In this document: positions 41,468 to 50,320 of the stretch, piece after piece
How positions within the stretch are numbered: the stretch's first letter is position 1
Layout of the letters: each line of letters begins with the position of its first letter
Translations under genes and position numbers: made by a program
NCBI GenBank assembly: GCA_002375985.1
Contig: DFNH01000004.1
Location: forward strand, 1-52,340
Direction of reading: 5' to 3'
DNA length: 52,340 nt
DNA from: Firmicutes bacterium UBA3572
Lineage (GTDB): Bacteria > Bacillota > Desulfotomaculia > Desulfotomaculales > Desulforudaceae
Notes under the pieces: generated by a model
Told to the model about the DNA's origin: nothing
The model's input: the letters and a program-made list of their open reading frames with translations, nothing else
Databases searched by the model: none

Positions 41468-41514
41468 TTGTGGATAACCCCATACTTATCCACAAAACAT
41501 GCCTGTCCCCTTTT
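41468..41514 (+). repeat. Palindromic repeat with paired DnaA-box 9-mers, copy A
   Basis: TGTGGATAA (41469-41477), 8-base spacer, TTATCCACA (41486-41494), then AAACATGCCTGTCCCCTTT. Both 9-mers are perfect DnaA-box consensus in inverted arrangement. Copy B at 49185-49230 is the reverse complement, with only one difference in the 19-base tail. Confidence 0.85.
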
Positions 41515-41520
41515 AGTCGG

Positions 41521-42078
41521 TTAGTTGCGGTACAGAAATTGATAGATCCGGTAGTTCAAGAGGACTTTGCGCACGAACTGGCGGGTTTCCGGAAAGGGGA
41601 TCTGCTCCAAGTGCTTGGCTTCTCCGGTCCAGCGGTCATTGCGGAGCCAGACCTGGACGTTACCGCGTCCGCCATTATACGCGGCCAGGGCAATGATCGG
41701 ATCGTGGTTGAATTCCTCAAAGAGTTGGGCCAAGTACCAGGTGCCGAAAGCCAGGTTGGTTTTGGGGTCGGTTAACAGCCGGGGATCGAATTCCTCTTGT
41801 CCGAGTTGTGCAGCAATCCAGTGCCCGGTGTCGGGCATGATCTGCATCAGGCCAAGAGCCCCCTTCGGGGACTCGGCCTCGGCCTGAAAGTTACTCTCAG
41901 TTTTGATCAGCGCGGCCAGCAGGTAGGGGTCGAGGTTGTGCTTTTGCGCGTAGTGAAAGATCATTTCTTGGTGCGGAAAGGGATAATAGTGACGTCCAAT
42001 ACGTTCTGCGTTGAAGGCTAAGGCGAGGAGCATAACAAGTAGTAGCAGCAACATTATCTTGCGCAAAACGTAAATCAC
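41521..42078 (-). CDS. Lytic transglycosylase (SLT domain)
   Basis: 185 residues: N-terminal signal anchor (about 8-22) and an Slt70-type goose-lysozyme-like domain with catalytic glutamate E61 in LIKTESNF, GALGLMQIMP, NLAFGTWYLAQL and IALAAYNGGRGNV. Cleaves glycan strands. GTG start overlapping the coaE stop by 4 bases. Related to YtcC/YjbJ-like proteins seen near coaE in other spore formers. Confidence 0.9.
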   Translation of the reverse strand: MIYVLRKIMLLLLLVMLLALAFNAERIGRHYYPFPHQEMIFHYAQKHNLDPYLLAALIKTESNFQAEAESPKGALGLMQIMPDTGHWIAAQLGQEEFDPRLLTDPKTNLAFGTWYLAQLFEEFNHDPIIALAAYNGGRGNVQVWLRNDRWTGEAKHLEQIPFPETRQFVRKVLLNYRIYQFLYRN

Positions 42079-42668
42079 TCCGGCTGTATTTCGGTCCAGT
42101 ACTTTATAACCTGGTCTCTGGTCCTTGTCAAGGAGCCATTGTTGTCGATAATCCGGTCGGCGCGCCTGACTTTTTCTTCCTGGGGCATCTGGGCGGATAG
42201 AATACGCTGCGCCAGTTGGGGGTTTAGGCCCCGCGACGTCAGGCGCGTCAACTTCACCGGCCGGTCGGCCGTAACCACCCAGACTTCGTCCACCAGGGCG
42301 TCCAGGCCGGTTTCCAGTAAAAGAGGCACTTCCAGCACCAGCACCCCGGGGCCCCGGCGCCGGGCCTCGGCAATGGCTTTTTGCAGTACCTCCAGTACCG
42401 GGGGATGGGTGAGGCGGTTTAGCCGCGCCAACTCTTCGGGCTCGACGAACACCCGGGCCGCCAGGCGGGGCCTGTCCAACGTGCCGTCCGGATTGAGTAC
42501 GTCCTCGCCAAAGGCGGCCACAATAGCGGATAGTAATGGCGTCTCGGGAGCGGTAAGCGCGCGGGTGACCTGGTCGGCATCCATGACTTCGGCACCCAGT
42601 TCGGCCAGTATCCGGGCCACCGTGCTCTTTCCGCTGCCGGCATCGCCGGTGAGGCCGATTATTTTCAC
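42075..42668 (-). CDS. coaE: Dephospho-CoA kinase
   Basis: 197 residues. Last step of coenzyme A synthesis. P-loop GDAGSGKST (8-16), MDADQVTRAL, TLDRPRLAARVF, LEVPLLLETGLD and the C-terminal RRADRIIDNNGSL typical of CoaE. Position beside polA-mutM-ytaF is the usual one in Bacilli and Clostridia. Confidence 0.95.
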   Translation of the reverse strand: MKIIGLTGDAGSGKSTVARILAELGAEVMDADQVTRALTAPETPLLSAIVAAFGEDVLNPDGTLDRPRLAARVFVEPEELARLNRLTHPPVLEVLQKAIAEARRRGPGVLVLEVPLLLETGLDALVDEVWVVTADRPVKLTRLTSRGLNPQLAQRILSAQMPQEEKVRRADRIIDNNGSLTRTRDQVIKYWTEIQPE

Positions 42669-42716
42669 CGCTTTTCCCTCCAGTTGAATATCGGTTTCAA
42701 TATCCTTGTTCCGTGA

Positions 42717-43328
42717 TCAGGCTATCGTCCGAAACAAACCCAGGGCAATGAGAAGACAGCCGGGCAGCAACTGAACTTTGCTGGTCAGCAGCCGGGCCGA
42801 ACGCTCCCCCAAGACCATCCCCAGATTGAGCAGGACGAATAACCCTCCGACCACAAATAACGGTACGAACATCGTGAACAGCCCGGAAAGCGCAATAGCA
42901 AAACCAGCCGCGAAAGCGTCAAGGGCCAAGGCGATCCCCAGGACCATGGCCTCGCGCTCCGAAATGCATCCGGACTGGTCCAGGTCGGCGTCCAGAGGTT
43001 CAAGCAGCACCTGGATGACGACGCCCAGCTGCGGAATCCGGAGCCTGAGGATACGCTCGGTGGACCGCCGGAGGGCCTGGAGCAGGATCCACAGCCCCAA
43101 TAGGATCAAAAGCCACCCGCCCAGGTACTGGGCCAACTGTGGCGGAATTCCCTGGGCGGCCAGATGCCCCAGCACCAGCGAAATGCTAACGGCCACCCCG
43201 GAAGTGATGCTGATGATCAGCATGGAAGCGATGGGAACCTTGATCCGGCGCAGTCCGTAAGCGAGACCGGCGCCGAAGCCGTCCAGACTCAAAGCGACAC
43301 CGAAGACGAACAGGATCAGCAGTTCCAA
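42717..43328 (-). CDS. ytaF: Sporulation membrane protein YtaF (MntP-like)
   Basis: 203 residues and six membrane segments in two repeats. Each repeat has an aspartate-containing helix, ALSLDGFGAGLAYGL and ALALDAFAAGFAIAL, the pattern of the MntP/YtaF cation exporter superfamily. YtaF is conserved in spore formers and its substrate is unknown. Between coaE and mutM, as in B. subtilis. Confidence 0.9.
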   Translation of the reverse strand: MELLILFVFGVALSLDGFGAGLAYGLRRIKVPIASMLIISITSGVAVSISLVLGHLAAQGIPPQLAQYLGGWLLILLGLWILLQALRRSTERILRLRIPQLGVVIQVLLEPLDADLDQSGCISEREAMVLGIALALDAFAAGFAIALSGLFTMFVPLFVVGGLFVLLNLGMVLGERSARLLTSKVQLLPGCLLIALGLFRTIA

Positions 43329-43386
43329 GCTTTCCCCTCCCAGCGTTTCTCCGTTTTAGAGTATGGGAGGGGTCGTTTTTCGGTGC

Positions 43387-44214
43387 CTAGCGCCGTGGTT
43401 GGCAAGACGGGCAATAGTATGTGCCGCGTCCGCCGCAGCGGATACGCGCCACGGCCGTGCCGCAAGCCGGACAGGGTAAGCCCTGCCGGCGGTAGACCCG
43501 CAGGATTTCCTGAAACCGGCCTGGCTGTCCGGCGCCGTCCAGGTAGTGCTGGACACTGGTACCGCGGAAATCGATCCCTTCGCGGAGCACCTCCCGGATG
43601 GACCGGTATAGGGCACGGGCTTCCTGGGCTTTGAGCGTAGCGGCTGGGCGTTCGGGGTGGATGCCGGCCCGGTGCAGGGCCTCGTCGGTGTAAATGTTCC
43701 CCAAGCCGGCCAGAAAGGCCTGGTCCAGGAGAAGCGGCTTGATCATCCGGCGGGACGCCTTCAGGCGCCTGCAGAATTCCTTTTCGTTGAATTCGGGACC
43801 GAGCGGTTCCACACCCAGTTCACGCAGGCCCGGGACCTGGTCTATTTCCCGTGACGGCACCAGCCTGACCCGCCCGAACTGCCGCAGGTCGGTAAACCGC
43901 AGCACCCCCTGGTCCAGGTAGAACACGAGGTGGGTGTGCTTGGGAAACGGCTCCGCCGTTGCACTGTATACCAGTTGACCGGTCAGGCGGAGGTGGAATA
44001 CCAGGGTCCAGTCGCCGGCGAGATCCATTAGGATGTACTTGCCGCGGCGGCGCAGGTGTGTGATCTCCCGGCCTTGCAGCAGCCGGCAAAACTGGCTGGC
44101 CGCGGGGGCCGCCACCACCTTGGGTAACACGACGGCTACCGATTGGATCACCCGGCCGACCAACCGGCTTTGCAGGTCGCGCACGATGGTTTCTACTTCC
44201 GGTAGCTCGGGCAT
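43387..44214 (-). CDS. mutM: Formamidopyrimidine-DNA glycosylase MutM (Fpg)
   Basis: 275 residues. Removes oxidised purines such as 8-oxoguanine. Catalytic N-terminus MPELPEVETI (P2, E3), lysine in RRRGKYILMDL, the H2TH region GLGNIYTDEALHRAGIHP, and a C-terminal zinc finger CPACG...CPSC. Its start lies within the 3' end of polA (22-base overlap). Confidence 0.97.
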   Translation of the reverse strand: MPELPEVETIVRDLQSRLVGRVIQSVAVVLPKVVAAPAASQFCRLLQGREITHLRRRGKYILMDLAGDWTLVFHLRLTGQLVYSATAEPFPKHTHLVFYLDQGVLRFTDLRQFGRVRLVPSREIDQVPGLRELGVEPLGPEFNEKEFCRRLKASRRMIKPLLLDQAFLAGLGNIYTDEALHRAGIHPERPAATLKAQEARALYRSIREVLREGIDFRGTSVQHYLDGAGQPGRFQEILRVYRRQGLPCPACGTAVARIRCGGRGTYYCPSCQPRR

Positions 44215-46829
44215 CGGGTCACCTCTTCAAGCCGCTTCATTTCGTACCAATTGTGACCGAGTTTCAAGTCCACGGTCAGCGGCACGTTCAAGGGCAGGAC
44301 GTTCTCCATTTCGCTTTTTACCAGTGACGCCACGGTAGAGACCTCCTCCGCGGGAACGTCGAAAATCAGTTCGTCGTGAACCTGGAGGATCATTAACGTT
44401 TTTAAATTCTGGCGCTGGAGTGCGGCCTGAATGTGGACCATAGCCAGCTTGATAATGTCGGCCGCCGTACCCTGAATCGGGGTGTTGATCGCCGCGCGTT
44501 CCCCGAAGCTCCGGACCGCGGGGTTGGCACTGAACAACTCGGGTAGCGGCCGACGGCGGTTCAAAATGGTGGTCACGTAACCGCGGTTGCGCGCCGCCCG
44601 AATGCTGGACTCGATAAAATCCTTTACCCCGGGAAGCCGGGCAAAATACCTCTGGATGTATTCCCGGGCCTCGGCCCGCGACACCTTCAAGTCCCGCGCC
44701 AACCCAAAGTCGCTGATGCCGTAGATGATGCCGAAATTCACCGCCTTGGCCCGGTCGCGCAACTGCGGGGTCACCTCCGTTAGCGGAACGCCGAACACCT
44801 CGGCGGCCGTGCGGGCGTGGATGTCCTGGTTTTCCCGAAAGGCGGTGACCAGGGCCGGATCGCCCGAGAGATGGGCCAAAACGCGCAGCTCAATCTGGGA
44901 GTAGTCGGCCGCCAGCAGCACGTTTGCCGGGGTGCGGGGTACAAATACCTTGCGAATCCGCCGGCCCGCCTCCATCCGGATCGGGATATTCTGCAGATTT
45001 GGCTCGGCTGATGACAGCCGCCCGGTGGCGGTGACGGTCTGGTGCAAAGTGGTATGCAGGCATCCGGTTTCCGGGTTTATCAAGGTAGCCAGGGCATCGA
45101 CATAAGTAGTCTTCAGTTTCACCAGTTGCCGGTATTCCAAGAGCCGCGCCGCGATTTCGTGTTCGGCGGCCAGGTCCAGCAGGACGGCGGCGTCGGTGGA
45201 ATAGCCGGTTTTGGTCTTCTTGCCGGCGGGCAAACCTAGTTTCTCAAACAGAACGCGGCCTAACTGGCGTGGAGAGTTGATGTTGAACTTTTCCCCGGCC
45301 AGCGCGTGAATAACGCTTTCCAAGGTCTGGATTTTGGCCCCTAATTCCACCGACATGGCTTCGAGTTGGTCGCGGTCTACCGCTATGCCGGCAGTTTCCA
45401 TGGCGGCCAGGACGCTGACCAGCGGTAGTTCAACCCTGTTGTATAAAAAATCCAGTTCAAATCCGGCGAGTTCGGCCCTTAAGACGGGATAGAGCCGCCA
45501 GATACACGCCGCGCTGGCGGCCAAGGCGGCAGGGTTTTCCGAAGGTAGTACCAGGTCCAGGTACTGGTGGGCCACATCTGCCAGTTTTTGGTTGGCGGCC
45601 AGGGGGTTGACCAGGTACGCGGCCACCATGGTGTCGAAGGCCAGATTGTTTAGGGTGAACCCGTGCCCGGCCCGCAGGAATTCCTTGGCGTTGTGCATGA
45701 GTTTGGCGACCCGTTCGTCGGCCAGTAAGTCTCGCAAGCCCTTTACTACGGGTGCCTCGGCTTCGCCGGGGGAAAAAACGTAGACGGCGTCGTCGACGGC
45801 CAAGCCGAGACCATAAGGGCCGTTTCCGCCGGTGGCCAGCGCCACCGCCAGCCGGCCGGCGCGGCGTGCCGCCTCCAGTAGTTCATCCAGTGCGGCCACG
45901 TCGTCCAGCTTCTGGTAATCGGGGAGGAAGGTTTCTACCTGCTTTCCGGTCGGCCCGCTGTCCAGCACCGGTGTTTCGGTAATCCGGCGTACAAGACTCC
46001 GGAACTCCAGTTTTTTGAATACTTGGAGCAGTCGCGTTTGATCCGGTCCGGGCCAGGTTTCCAGCGCAAACCCTTCGAGTCCGGGGACGTTCGTGTTGAT
46101 CCGGGCCAGCTTTTTGGAAAGCTGGGCCTGTTCGCGGTAGGTTTCCAATTTTGCCCTCCAGCGCGGCGGAAGGGCGCTGAGGTTTTCCAAAATGCCCTCC
46201 AGGCTGCCGTAGGCGTCCAAAAGCTTGGCGGCCGTCTTGGGACCGATGCCCGGCACGCCGGGGATGTTGTCCGAGGGGTCGCCCATCAGTCCTTTTAAAT
46301 CTACCAGTTGGGCGGGCGCTACGCCGAGGCGTTCCTTGGTGGTGGCTGCGTCGTAACGTTCCAGGTGGGTGATGCCCTTTGCCGTCAAGAGTACCGTGGT
46401 GCGTGGACCCACTAACTGCAGGGTGTCCTTGTCCCCGGTGAGGATCAGGGCCTCGTGTCCGGCGCGGGTTGCGCTGGTCACCAGGGTGCCGATGATGTCA
46501 TCGGCTTCGTAACCCTCGACTTCCAGGACCGGGATCTGCATGGCCTGCAATACCTCTTTGAGCAGGGGCAGCTGGGGGCGTAGGTCTTCGGCCATCGGTG
46601 GGCGCTGGGCCTTGTACTCCCGGTAAATTTCGTGACGGAAGGTGACCCGACTCTTGTCAAAAGCGACGGCAATAATCTCCGGGCGCTTCTCGGCGATCAC
46701 ACGCAAAAGCATGTTGGTGAAGCCGTAAACGGCGTTGGTCGGCAGACCGGTGGAGGTTGTAAGCGGCCGGATGGCGTGGTAGGCGCGGTGCAGGAGACTG
46801 TTGCCGTCAATTACCAGGAACCGGGCCAT
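44193..46829 (-). CDS. polA: DNA polymerase I
   Basis: 878 residues, full family length. 5' nuclease domain (1-290) with LVIDGNSLLHRAYHA, EADDIIGTL and GDPSDNIPGVPGIGPKTAAKLL; a degenerate 3'-5' exonuclease domain (about 300-470), where the expected acidic DxE motif is replaced by VALATGG; and the polymerase domain with motif A DYSQIELRVLAHLSGD, O-helix RDRAKAVNFGIIYG and motif C QVHDEL. So nick translation is expected but not proofreading, as in Bacillus Pol I. First gene of the - strand operon. Confidence 0.97.
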   Translation of the reverse strand: MARFLVIDGNSLLHRAYHAIRPLTTSTGLPTNAVYGFTNMLLRVIAEKRPEIIAVAFDKSRVTFRHEIYREYKAQRPPMAEDLRPQLPLLKEVLQAMQIPVLEVEGYEADDIIGTLVTSATRAGHEALILTGDKDTLQLVGPRTTVLLTAKGITHLERYDAATTKERLGVAPAQLVDLKGLMGDPSDNIPGVPGIGPKTAAKLLDAYGSLEGILENLSALPPRWRAKLETYREQAQLSKKLARINTNVPGLEGFALETWPGPDQTRLLQVFKKLEFRSLVRRITETPVLDSGPTGKQVETFLPDYQKLDDVAALDELLEAARRAGRLAVALATGGNGPYGLGLAVDDAVYVFSPGEAEAPVVKGLRDLLADERVAKLMHNAKEFLRAGHGFTLNNLAFDTMVAAYLVNPLAANQKLADVAHQYLDLVLPSENPAALAASAACIWRLYPVLRAELAGFELDFLYNRVELPLVSVLAAMETAGIAVDRDQLEAMSVELGAKIQTLESVIHALAGEKFNINSPRQLGRVLFEKLGLPAGKKTKTGYSTDAAVLLDLAAEHEIAARLLEYRQLVKLKTTYVDALATLINPETGCLHTTLHQTVTATGRLSSAEPNLQNIPIRMEAGRRIRKVFVPRTPANVLLAADYSQIELRVLAHLSGDPALVTAFRENQDIHARTAAEVFGVPLTEVTPQLRDRAKAVNFGIIYGISDFGLARDLKVSRAEAREYIQRYFARLPGVKDFIESSIRAARNRGYVTTILNRRRPLPELFSANPAVRSFGERAAINTPIQGTAADIIKLAMVHIQAALQRQNLKTLMILQVHDELIFDVPAEEVSTVASLVKSEMENVLPLNVPLTVDLKLGHNWYEMKRLEEVTRCPSYRK

Positions 46830-47023
46830 CAGAACACCTTCTTTAAAAAAGTACTTAGTATATCCTAGTTATTTCACCGGTACGGGGCCAGATACCTGCC
46901 TGGAGCTGGGGACGGCTCCGTTTAACGGTTACCCGACCGACAATTTCTTGGGCTTTGCGGCCATTTAAAGGTCCGCCGGGGCAGGAGACCGGAACCGGAA
47001 GTAGAATTAGTAGGGGGGCTGGC

Positions 47024-48439
47024 TTGGCTGCCACTCGCAAGGTAACAAAGGGGGGTTGGACCATTAAAAGCTTAGACCAGCAGTGCCCCTGCGGTCAACA
47101 ACGCGCCTACCGGGATTGTTGCGGAAAACCGGAGAAGGTTGTCTCCCTTGCGCAGGCCAAATGGCGCCGCAGTAGTGCCGAACTGCGCCGGAAGCTGGGG
47201 GAGTTTGCCGAAGAAGTGGTTTTTCTCCGGGAGGCGGCCTCGGCGCAGGAGGTTTACTTTGCTCAAATTGAAGAAGACGTTCACGGTCTGGACGACGAAC
47301 TGCTCATCGAGCGTTGCTTTGAATGGTTCATTTTTGATTATCCTTTGTCCAGCGGACAAACTCTGATCGAGTTGTTTGGCGACGTATGTGGTTCGCGGTT
47401 ATCGTTCCCTGAGGCGGTGCTGTTGGTCCTCTGGCAGGAGGCCCGCGCCAATTTTTATGAGGTCAAGACGGTGTTTCCGGGCAAGGGCGTGGTCCTCAAA
47501 GAACTGGTGTTCGGAGAAGAGATCTGGGTGCGGGAGCCGGGGGTGCAGGACGATATCGTCCCCGGAAGCATCCTGTATGTGCGGATCCTGCGAGTTGGGG
47601 AAGAGTACGAGTTTTCCACCAGCGCGGTTGGACTACCGGCGGTGTTCAAATCCGAACTCCTGCGCTGGCTTAAGCGCGATTTCAACAATTGGCGGCAGAC
47701 CAGCAAGCTGGAGGGGAGCAAAGCCTGGGTGGAATACCTGCGGTCCCAGGCGCACCGACTCAATGGGTACATTGTTCGCCTGGGATTGGGGTTGTCGGAG
47801 CCGGCCTTGTTCCGGGTCGGGGATGATGTTCCCAGTGTTGTGCCTTTGTTGAAATCGCTTTTCCAGGGAGAAACGCTCAGGCGGATTTGTGCCACTACCG
47901 AGGGACGGGCGCAGATAGAGGAGTTGCTCCGCCTGATTCAGGGAGCCGATGAGATCGGCGAGATCCGCCGTCGCCTTGGTGTTGGCCAGCGGGGCCGGGA
48001 AGGAGAAGCGGGAGAGGCGGAGGAGCAGGACGGAAAAGACCCCGGCTCTTTCGACTGGCCGGAAAAAACATACGCCGAAGTGGCCTCCCAGATTACTGAC
48101 GGCCTTGATTGCCTGGGGTACCGGCGGGAAAAAGTGAAGAAGGAAGCACTGGGCCTGTGGTACCGTTTCTGTTGTGCGGAGCGGCCTACGCTGCGCAAGC
48201 CTTCGGCCTGGACGGCGGCGGTGATCTACGCCGTAATCCGCCGGGAAGGCCGGAAAAAGATCAGCCAGCACCGGCTGGCCAGGATGTACGGGGTTGCCCC
48301 TTCTTCCATCTCCAGCAACTTCCGCCGTTTGTGTAAGGCGCTGCCTCAGCCGACCAAAGGCGGCACGTCTGTGCCCCATTCGGAACTGATGAAAATCGAG
48401 CCTTTGATTCACAAGATCTTGCACCAGCTAAAGACCTAA
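47024..48439 (+). CDS. SEC-C zinc-binding protein with C-terminal DUF6398-like helical domain
   Basis: About 471 residues. An N-terminal SEC-C-type zinc motif (CPCGQQRAYRDCCG) near residues 22-35, a long unrecognised middle with an acidic stretch (EGEAGEAEEQDGKD), and a C-terminal domain (AEVASQITDGL to ISQHRLARMYGVAPSSISSNFRRL) that looks like DUF6398 and holds a helix-turn-helix-like segment. SEC-C motifs bind zinc and act in protein or nucleic-acid contacts; function here unknown. Start uncertain: TTG 47024 has AGGGGGG; the frame is open to 46955. Divergent from polA. A terminator follows. Confidence 0.6.
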   Translation: MAATRKVTKGGWTIKSLDQQCPCGQQRAYRDCCGKPEKVVSLAQAKWRRSSAELRRKLGEFAEEVVFLREAASAQEVYFAQIEEDVHGLDDELLIERCFEWFIFDYPLSSGQTLIELFGDVCGSRLSFPEAVLLVLWQEARANFYEVKTVFPGKGVVLKELVFGEEIWVREPGVQDDIVPGSILYVRILRVGEEYEFSTSAVGLPAVFKSELLRWLKRDFNNWRQTSKLEGSKAWVEYLRSQAHRLNGYIVRLGLGLSEPALFRVGDDVPSVVPLLKSLFQGETLRRICATTEGRAQIEELLRLIQGADEIGEIRRRLGVGQRGREGEAGEAEEQDGKDPGSFDWPEKTYAEVASQITDGLDCLGYRREKVKKEALGLWYRFCCAERPTLRKPSAWTAAVIYAVIRREGRKKISQHRLARMYGVAPSSISSNFRRLCKALPQPTKGGTSVPHSELMKIEPLIHKILHQLKT

Positions 48440-48498
48440 ATAGCCCGTGATGATCTTGAAGACGGTTTAACCCGGCCCGCGCGGCCAGGATCTTTTAA

Positions 48499-48525
48499 CC
48501 CCTGATCTACTTTCAGGGGTTTTTG
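48499..48525 (+). terminator. Terminator after the SEC-C gene
   Basis: CCCCTGA (48499-48505) pairs with TCAGGGG (48513-48519), 7-base loop, then TTTTTG. Confidence 0.88.
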
Positions 48526-48563
48526 CTTTGACAACGGCATAGAATCCAGCAGGAGGTGTGCGC

Positions 48564-49175
48564 GTGACCGAGTGGTTGGACCGTTTTTTGTTCCAAGTTG
48601 TGGAGGCAATTGCCGCATGGGGTTACTGGGGCGTGGGGATCGGCATGGCTATTGAGAGCGCCAACATACCTCTACCTAGTGAGATCATCCTACCCTTCGG
48701 CGGTTTTCTGGTCAGTCAGGGTCTCTTAACCTTTTGGGGCGTGGTGCTGGCCGGTACCGTGGGGGGAACGGCGGGTTCGGTGTTTTCGTACCTTATCGGT
48801 TCCTGGGGCGGGCGGCTGCTGGTCGAACGCTACGGCCCGTACTTTGGGGTATCCAGAGAGAAATTGGCCTGGGCGGACCGGTGGTTTGCCACCTACGGGG
48901 AGGCCACCGTGTTTTTTACCCGCCTAGTGCCGGTGATCCGGACCTTTATCTCTTTGCCGGCCGGTATCTCGCGGATGCACCTGGGGCGGTTTGTGGTCTA
49001 TAGCTTCCTGGGGTCGTTGTTGTGGAGCATTGCCCTTACCTATGTCGGTTTGCTGCTCGGGGAGAACTGGCACCAAATCAAGCCCTGGTTTCACCGGCTG
49101 GACGCGGTGATCGTGGCACTATTGGTGTGCGCCGGGTTATCCTGGTGGTGGCATTCCCGGCGCCGCCCTAAATAA
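48564..49175 (+). CDS. DedA family membrane protein (undecaprenyl-phosphate/lipid flippase type)
   Basis: 203 residues, about five membrane segments. Family blocks: MAIESANIPLPSEIILPFGGFL, VGGTAGSVFSYLIGSWGG, FTRLVPVIRTFISLPAGISRM and FLGSLLWSIALTYVGLLLGE. Some DedA proteins recycle undecaprenyl phosphate across the membrane, which would suit a wall-synthesis neighbourhood. GTG 48564 is seven bases from AGGAGG; the GTG at 48558 is too close. Confidence 0.9.
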   Translation: MTEWLDRFLFQVVEAIAAWGYWGVGIGMAIESANIPLPSEIILPFGGFLVSQGLLTFWGVVLAGTVGGTAGSVFSYLIGSWGGRLLVERYGPYFGVSREKLAWADRWFATYGEATVFFTRLVPVIRTFISLPAGISRMHLGRFVVYSFLGSLLWSIALTYVGLLLGENWHQIKPWFHRLDAVIVALLVCAGLSWWWHSRRRPK

Positions 49176-49184
49176 GCCAGAAGC

Positions 49185-49230
49185 AAAGGGGACAGGCATA
49201 TTTTGTGGATAAGTGGCGGTTTATCCACAG
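49185..49230 (-). repeat. Palindromic repeat with paired DnaA-box 9-mers, copy B
   Basis: Reverse complement of copy A: AAAGGGGACAGGCATATTTT, TGTGGATAA (49204-49212), 8-base spacer, TTATCCACA (49221-49229). Lies 10 bases after the DedA stop. The spacer length is identical to copy A, although its sequence differs at about half the positions. Confidence 0.85.
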
Positions 49231-49333
49231 GGAAGCGTGGCAGGGACCCTTTTTGACCGGCAGGTTTTGTTAGTTTGAGGTGCGGTAGGCGGTTTAAACT
49301 AATGACAACTTGTGCTGGGAGTGAACTTTCGCT

Positions 49334-49663
49334 TTGGCCTACCCGCAATTCCCGCAATTTAAGAAGATAAGGGCGGTCACTTTAGTATTGGTATTAGTAA
49401 TGCCGTTGCTCTTTATCCTGCTGTTTCCAGCGACGGCTGTTGCCGCTGGCGGGCGAACGGTGGTTATCGATCCGGGACACGGCGGTCAGGACCCGGGGGC
49501 GGTGGACGAAGTGACCGGTTATTTATCTCATCTCCAGGAGGGTGAGATGCCGCTGCAGCCCACGTACCAGCAGTTGCCGGCCGAGGCCTTTGCCAAAGCC
49601 GTGAACAATTACTTGGAGCAGTCTCGCGTGTGTCGGGAGACTGCTGCGGGGTACACCCGGTAA
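49334..49663 (+). pseudogene. Truncated CwlD-like N-acetylmuramoyl-L-alanine amidase
   Basis: 109-residue frame. A signal segment (about 14-38) leads into RTVVIDPGHGGQDPGAV, the first zinc-ligand motif of amidase_3 proteins such as the spore-cortex amidase CwlD. After that the sequence no longer resembles the family: the second glutamate ligand, the later histidine and the catalytic glutamate are absent and the frame stops at 109 instead of about 230. Probably a decayed gene, though a short secreted protein reusing the start cannot be excluded. TTG start with GGGAGTG. Confidence 0.6.
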
Positions 49664-49757
49664 CATTAATTACCGACCTTTCCGCGGTATACCGGGTGGG
49701 CCCAAACCGAATAATAGCTTTAAACCGAAAACGGGAAGGAGGGAGCCAGTTACGTTA

Positions 49758-50261
49758 ATGCCCTATAAACGGAAGAGGTGCCTGATCATAGTGTCCGCCT
49801 TGCTGGGGGCGATTTTTGTGTTCCAGGCCCTGGCTGGATGTGGCGCGCTGCGGCGGCCGGCCCCGGCGGAGGATCTTCCGGGCGCTCCGCCTGGAGGGCG
49901 GCAGGTCCTGCCCACCGATCCCCGGGAGTCCGCCCAACTGGCGGACAGGTTGGCCCGGGTGGCGGCCGAGACGCCGGGCGTGAACCGCGCCACCGTGGTA
50001 CTGGCCGGCACCACGGCGTACCTGGGACTCAATCTGGAAGCGGAAATGGATGAGGAGCAGACCGAGACCACCAAACGTAAAGCGGCCAAGCGGATCAAGG
50101 ATGAGGAGCCGCGTATTGAACGGGTGATGGTTGTTACCGATGTCGATACCCTTACGCGGCTCGAAAACATGGCCGAAGGGGTCCGCAGAGGAAAACCGGT
50201 CAGTGCGTTTACCGACGAGCTGGCCGAAATCAACCGCCGCGCAAGCCCCATCACCGATTAA
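49758..50261 (+). CDS. YhcN/YlaJ-type sporulation lipoprotein
   Basis: 167 residues. Lipobox LAGC with lipidated C28, a proline-rich linker, then the YhcN/YlaJ domain: ADRLARVAAETPGVNRATVVLAGTTAYLGLNLEAE and ERVMVVTDVDTLTRLENMAEGVRRGKPVSAFTDELAEI. Proteins of this family sit in the inner spore membrane and affect germination or outgrowth. ATG start; the nearest AAGGAGG is about 16 bases away, so the true start may differ. Confidence 0.88.
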   Translation: MPYKRKRCLIIVSALLGAIFVFQALAGCGALRRPAPAEDLPGAPPGGRQVLPTDPRESAQLADRLARVAAETPGVNRATVVLAGTTAYLGLNLEAEMDEEQTETTKRKAAKRIKDEEPRIERVMVVTDVDTLTRLENMAEGVRRGKPVSAFTDELAEINRRASPITD

Positions 50262-50264
50262 AGC

Positions 50265-50291
50265 GAAGCCGCAGTGCCGGACTGCGGCTTC
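50265..50291. terminator. Hairpin between convergent yhcN-type gene and pdaB
   Basis: GAAGCCGCAGT (50265-50275) and ACTGCGGCTTC (50281-50291) form a perfect 11-bp stem with a 5-base loop. U-runs are poor on both strands, so it may work weakly in either direction. Confidence 0.5.
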
Positions 50292-50320
50292 CTGCTGCGT
50301 TTCCTGCCGGGTGACCGGTA

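Noticed and set aside
41468..41514. Replication origin suggested by perfect DnaA boxes
   Set aside because: Only two boxes per site, no dnaA/dnaN genes and no AT-rich unwinding region nearby. The elements are dispersed inverted repeats instead.
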